A stretch of DNA of 64,000 bases. Origin: Malaya genurostris. Lineage: Eukaryota; Arthropoda; Insecta; Diptera; Culicidae. The notes beneath the pieces were generated by a model that did not search any database, was not told where the DNA came from, and saw only the letters and a program-made list of their open reading frames with translations. The stretch covers positions 175,094,975-175,158,974 of the forward strand of contig NC_080572.1 in NCBI RefSeq assembly GCF_030247185.1. Direction: 5' to 3'. The translations under genes and the position numbers were made by a program. Shown here piece after piece: positions 59,336-64,000 of this stretch (the first letter of the stretch is position 1; every line of letters begins with the position of its first letter).

Positions 59336-59475
59336 AGGGATGTGCGATACCGAGTCGATACTTTGAGGTATCGTTACTTTCTTTCAAGAATCGGGTTTTT
59401 TGGTATCGATATGACATCAGAGCGATACTGTTAGTATCGATACTTTTGGTTCCGATACTTACAGTATCGCAACGA
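59336..59475. repeat. Cluster of GTATCGATAC-like palindromes
   Basis: After AGGGATGTGCGATACCGAG, the motif GATAC or GTATC occurs about nine times in 130 bp, often as the palindrome GTATCGATAC. The opening resembles a hAT terminus, and subterminal iterations are common in hAT elements, but no matching right end was found. Then follows a stretch rich in ACTC/GAGTG at about 59560-59760. Confidence 0.45.
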
Positions 59476-60179
59476 ATTAGGGTCAATTCCCAGTGCTGCT
59501 AATAGAGCGAGAACACAGTGCATGAAGCACATTCTCGAGCGGGTTCGAGCCGTACTCTTTCTCACTCGCACTCCCTCACGCACGCTTATGAGTCGCACGC
59601 ACCACTCACAAAAAGGTGCATTTTAAACATGAGTGATGTTTTTTCTAGGGTACGATGAGTGAGAGTCGGTAGGAGTAAACACTTACTGCTAGTTGGTTAC
59701 TGCTGCGAGTCAGCTCGCTCTATTTCAGATCATGCCCGTACTCACTCCAAGAGAGAGCCCCATCAATATACACGAAATGGAAGCACTCCTTCAGTACGTT
59801 AGAAGTGTGGTGCACAGGTTAGTTTTCATTTCAGTAAATCGAAGTGTATAGTAGCATCTTGATAGCCGCACGAGTATGGCTGATCCATCGAAAATATTTA
59901 AAAGACCGCTACCGAGTAAGGATGCATACAGCAATCCCCATTTAACACTTTACATAGGATAATGACAAAAACCATCAACTTTCGATATGCATTGTAGAAT
60001 TGATTGGGAATTACTGGAATCTGCCGTGATAATTGAAAGTAAACAAAGAGAATAACTATAATTTGCTCTTGAGACCTTTCCTAATATTCATCGAGTAATT
60101 TTCTAATAACTTTCACGATCTTATAGAATCAGAATGTAAAAATAAAAGACAACAGACGGATTTCCCTTCCGTTGATTCT

Positions 60180-61018
60180 ATGCCGTCTAACAATATTTAC
60201 GAGATTCTTCCTGAATCCGATTGTAGCGAAATAGAAGAAAATTCTTCAAAAATTCCCCAAATTGACGCTTGTCGTTCTGGGAAGAAACAACAATCTATGC
60301 CTCCAGTGACGGTGATGATTTCCGACTTCAAAGCATTCCGTACTGAGCTTTCTACTTTTCTCCTGGAAGTAAAAGTCTCTTTTCAGATCGGACGAAGAGG
60401 AGAATGTCGAGTCTTGGTTGATGGATTGGAAGATTATGAAAGGCTTATCAAATGATCAAAGTACTGATGAAATTAAAAATGAACTAAAAGAATTGCTTGG
60501 TTTTGCTCCTTCCCAAGTAATACTTATGAAAAAAAAGAGCGAATGGTACTTCTAAACCACGCTCTGGAATTTCCCATGAATGGGAACTTCAATCGAAGTG
60601 ATGTAAACAATTTGAAAACTTTAGAAAAAGTACGTTTCATTTCCCACATTAAAGTTCATTGGGAACATTATAAATGGCATAATGGTATTGCAAACTTAAT
60701 TGTCATATGGATATACAGTGTTTGAATAGTGCTAAATCGCATTCGAAAGACGATTGTCCAATGAATGAAGCCACTGATCAATTTTCATATTCAAATTGCG
60801 ATGGAAATCGTAAATCCAATTATTTGAAATGTCCTGTCAGGGAAAAATTTTTAAACGCTCGTTCGCTTAGACAACAAGTCAAATCAACGACCTTAAATTT
60901 ACAGAACATACATGAAAATCAACAAACCGTTACAAATGCCACGCCTAATTCTTTTAAGGCACTTATTTCTTCGAATTTAAAACAAAAAACAGGTACGCCT
61001 CCCAATTCGTCCGGGTAG
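60180..61018 (+). pseudogene. Juan-like ORF1, broken
   Basis: The same protein as at 20789, in three pieces. The first 91 codons are open. A deletion near 60447 removes the region around the SEKLHKFY segment, and a second one at about 60700 removes the first zinc knuckle. The third piece has a decayed second knuckle (CLNSAKSHSKDDC; the second Cys is Ser) and NCDGNRKSNYLKC, where His is Arg. RNA binding by this protein would be lost. Confidence 0.85.
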
Positions 61019-61408
61019 ATCGATCTCGTCATCAGCTTCTTCTAATGACAGATCCGCTTTGGTAACAGGTAGAAAACTACTACTTAATTCTTCTAATGTG
61101 AATAATCAAAACACATGAACACCTTGCAGTGCATCTTCTAACGAAAACAATTTATTAATAGGTAGATCGGCCAAATCATCTTCTTCTAATGGCAGTTACA
61201 CTAGTGTAACAGGTAGACATCTACCTACCAATATTCCTTCAATGCCATTCGCTTCTTTAAACGAAGTCGATTTAGGCGATATGATATACCTACAAGATCA
61301 ACTTTTTCAAATGATCATCCTAATGAATTTGACTTCATCTCTTTTGGAAGCATTTCAAATTGTATGGCAATTTTGCGAATAATATTATAGTGAATTTAAA
61401 ATTTAACA

Positions 61409-63083
61409 GTGATATTAAATAATTATTTGAATATTTTAGATTGGAATGCTCGACAATATCAACGGTCTCGTGATCCTGCTATGAAAAACATAGTTAAGGG
61501 TTTACAAGAAGAAATTAAACATAGATTTACTCTTTTGCGAAATGAAAAGACTAGAGAAGTTGAACAAATTAAACCTTCTTCCAAACCTTTCTGGAAGCTT
61601 TCTAAAGTTCTTAAGAAACCTGCTCTCAAGGAAGGAAATCAAATACTTCTTGCAAATGGCGAAAAAGCTCAAAAACTTGCTCAGCAATTCGAGAGTGTCC
61701 ACAATTTTAATTTGAACGTTGTGAGTCCTATTGACAATGAAGTCTCACTGAAATATGATCATATTTCAACTCAAGTGTTATTACAAGATGACATTATTAG
61801 GACGAACTTTGATGAAATTAAGTCAATCATTAGGAAACTTCAAAACATGAAGGCTGTTGGTAATGATGGAATATTTAATATTCTTATTAAACATCTTCCC
61901 GATGTTGCCTTGAAACTCTTGGTTAAAATGTTCAACAAGTGTTTTTCATTAGCTTACTTCCCAAAAAGATGGAAAAACGTTAAAGTAATTCCTATCCTCA
62001 AACCTGATAAAAACCCAGCAGAAACATCAAGTTATCGACCAATTAGCTTACTTTCTTCTATTTATAATCTTTTTGAAAAAATTATCTTGTTGAGAATGAT
62101 GTCTCATATAAATGAGAATTCAATTTTTCTACCAGAGCAGTTTGGATTTCGTCATGAACATTCAACTACTCATCAACTTGTCAGAGTAACGAACATGATA
62201 AAAGCAAATAAATCTTCTGGGTTATTCACTGGAGTTGCTCTTCTAGACATAGAAAAAGCATTCGACAGTGTTTGGCACAAAGGTTCAATAGCAAAAATGT
62301 CTGATTTCCAGTTTCCTATTTATTTGATCAAAATGATTCAAAATTATTTAATTGATCGTTCTCTTCAGGTTAGCGTAGCTTCAATCTTGTATAATATTTT
62401 CACTTCTGATCTTCCAAATCTACCCGTTGGTTGTCAGAAATCGCTATTGTGTGACGACACAAGTCTGTTAGGTAGAAATCTAAGAGTGATCTGCAGTCGC
62501 CTACAAAGAAGTTTAAATATTTTCAGTGATTATCTGTTAAAAATGGAAAATTAAACCAAATGCAGTAAAAACGCAATTAATTATCATTCCTCATAAGCCA
62601 AGAGCTTATTTTTTAAACCAAACAATAATCACATTCTCAAATTGAATGGCTTGGAATTGACATGGTCTGATCAAGCTAAATACTTAGGTTTAACGTATGA
62701 CAAACAACTCACTTTCAAGGATCACATTGAAGGAATCCAGGCAAAGTGTAATAAATATATTAAATGTTTATATCCTCTTATAAACCGAAATTCTAAGCTC
62801 TGTCTAAAAAACAAATTGTTAATTTATAAACAAATTTTCAGACCAGCCATGCTTTATGCAGTACCAATTTGATCAAGTTGTTGTTCCACCAGGAAGAAAA
62901 CGATTCAAATGATTCAAAATAAAATTCTGAAAATGATTTTGAAGTGTCCTCCCTGGTTTAGTACAAATGAGTTACACAGACTCACAAATATAGAACCATT
63001 AGATGTAATGTCACATAATATTATAAGAAAATTCCGACAAAAATCGATGCAATCTTCAATCGAATCGATTCCTTCTCTGTATT
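61409..63083 (+). pseudogene. Juan-like ORF2, endonuclease-less reverse transcriptase
   Basis: The frame of 381 codons opens with LNILDWNARQ, the first residues of the endonuclease. It then jumps directly to the linker before the reverse transcriptase (PSSKPFWKLSKVLKKP). Blocks seen: VIPILKP, SSYRPISLLS, PEQFGFRHEHSTTHQL and LLDIEKAFDSVWH (first Asp). Then a deletion removes the GxPQG block; the text goes from SLQVSV to ASILYNIFTSDLP. The active-site box reads LCDDT. After the stop at 62552 the C-terminal part continues in another frame (YLGLTYDKQLTFKDHI to IESIPSLY). Confidence 0.87.
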
Positions 63084-63330
63084 AGTTAGTAAGTTAGTAT
63101 ATAAGTTCCTTTTCCCCATTACACAATACAAGTAGGTTTACAATTTTCCCTACGCAAAAATCTCAGAATTGCGGAAGCAAATGAAGTCCTCATGGTAGTA
63201 ACCAAATCATATATATAATAGGGCTGAAAAGTCACCACTTGTGGCTGAACACCCAATTTGAACCTTAATAATTTAATTTTAACTCATGTTCCAATAAATA
63301 GTTATTTAAAAAAAAAAATAATAAAAAAAT

Positions 63331-64000
63331 CGCCTGTTTTTGACTGAGTATACTTCTACTTGGTCATAGAACTATCGAGTATCTCATTCGACAGACAGAT
63401 TTTATTCAGTCTGTCCAAGTCATTTGGCATGACTGGCAATTTGCAACTCTGGGTATATGACATTCGGCCCTCCAGGCCTCGGTTCAAAAGTTAGTTTTCG
63501 CAGTGATTGTATAGTCTCTGTATAAGAAAGGCAAAACTTAAACATATTGGGATATAAAACAGGAATCATCTCACTTCTTGGTGGATTAAGTACGTTTTTG
63601 TTGTCAACCATTTATCGGCACAGAATGAAAATCTTTTGTGACATAAAACATTCAACAACGTGTTAAGCTTATTGTAATGCGAACAGAAATATTATTTTCA
63701 AAAAAAAGCACAGAATTGTCTTCGATCTCTCGCTTCGAGGAACCTCGCACCGCAATTCGACAGATCGATTGCGATGTAGGGAAACGGTCCACTCATCTCC
63801 GAGATAGATCGACATTGGTTCGATGTTTTGACTAGTTCAACGGTTCAACAAACTGTAAGCCGACCGTTAAAGTTAATTGCCGGCGATCAATTTAAAAGCG
63901 AATGTTTTCGCAAGAGTTGTGATTAATCAGATAATCGTTAATTGTGATAGCAGATCAATTTCGGTAAATTATGTGTTAAATATCTTTTCAGAGACATTCA
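63331..64000. other. Window end with a family R fragment
   Basis: At about 63450-63595 lies a family R fragment on the minus strand: CATTCGGCCCTCCAGGCCTC and TTTTCGCAGTGATTGTATAG, then AAGAAAGGCAAAAC. It is followed by TGGTGGATTAAGTACG, which is the other end of the family. The rest to 64000 is not annotated; 63720-63870 is GC-richer. Confidence 0.5.

Larger units (their letters stand above)
60111..63330 (+). mobile_element. Juan-like Jockey retrotransposon, copy 2 (internally deleted)
   Basis: It is 5'-truncated within ORF1, compared with copy 1 at 20623, and ends with an A-rich tail at about 63308-63330. ORF1, the reverse transcriptase part of ORF2 and the 3' untranslated region are present. 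The endonuclease is missing. Several further deletions and frameshifts are seen. Confidence 0.88.

Overview
The window looks like intergenic or intronic DNA of a culicine (Aedes-like) mosquito. This is inferred from the repeats: Juan-like Jockey retrotransposons, several DD37E (ITmD37E) and mariner DNA transposons, and a tRNA-derived SINE of the Feilai type. The sequence is AT-rich, crowded with nested transposable elements, and carries no host gene that I can recognise with confidence. Almost every open reading frame with a recognisable motif belongs to a transposase or a reverse transcriptase, and nearly all are broken.

Layout. 1-2882: no recognised gene. 2883-6885: a long dispersed repeat (called family R here), split by a DD37E transposon at 3360-4602. 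6900-13207: terminal-inverted-repeat elements, including two hAT-type elements with perfect 8-bp target duplications, around an unannotated 10.3-12.9 kb stretch. 14-19 kb: a Tc1/mariner relic, a DD37D (maT-like) element with 197-bp inverted ends, a LINE 3' end interrupted by an irritans-type mariner, a SINE and another mariner relic. 20.3-22.4 kb: Juan-like copy 1, followed by an element with a tRNA-like module and a 239-bp near-perfect inverted repeat (22979-23594). 23818-26883: a second irritans mariner, full length once a 1.79-kb family-R insertion is removed. 27-33.5 kb: MITEs, a foldback element and another R copy carrying two nested elements. 35-39.4 kb: more R copies on the minus strand and a 290-bp (ATT)n tract. 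39862-42722: two copies of one element in inverted orientation, one with a nested 252-bp MITE. 43-44.9 kb: a P-element/THAP9-type transposase relic and a LINE RNase H fragment. 45.7-47.6 kb: a SINE head joined to a 5'-truncated LINE with an intact 480-residue reverse transcriptase frame. 48-54.3 kb: a mariner relic, an unrecognised coding-like stretch, and two further DD37E elements. 55.1-55.7 kb: a ~158-bp tandem array. 58.3-59.1 kb: unrecognised coding-like fragments. 60.1-63.3 kb: Juan-like copy 2.

No genes form a pathway here. The informative part is stratigraphy: paralogous empty sites within the window confirm several insertions and their target duplications. The best candidates for something undescribed are the 239-bp inverted repeat, the tRNA-like module inside a short TIR element, the inverted pair at 39.9-42.7 kb, and two coding-like stretches that match no family I know. 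All coordinates of repeat edges come from reading by eye; identities are not computed alignments.
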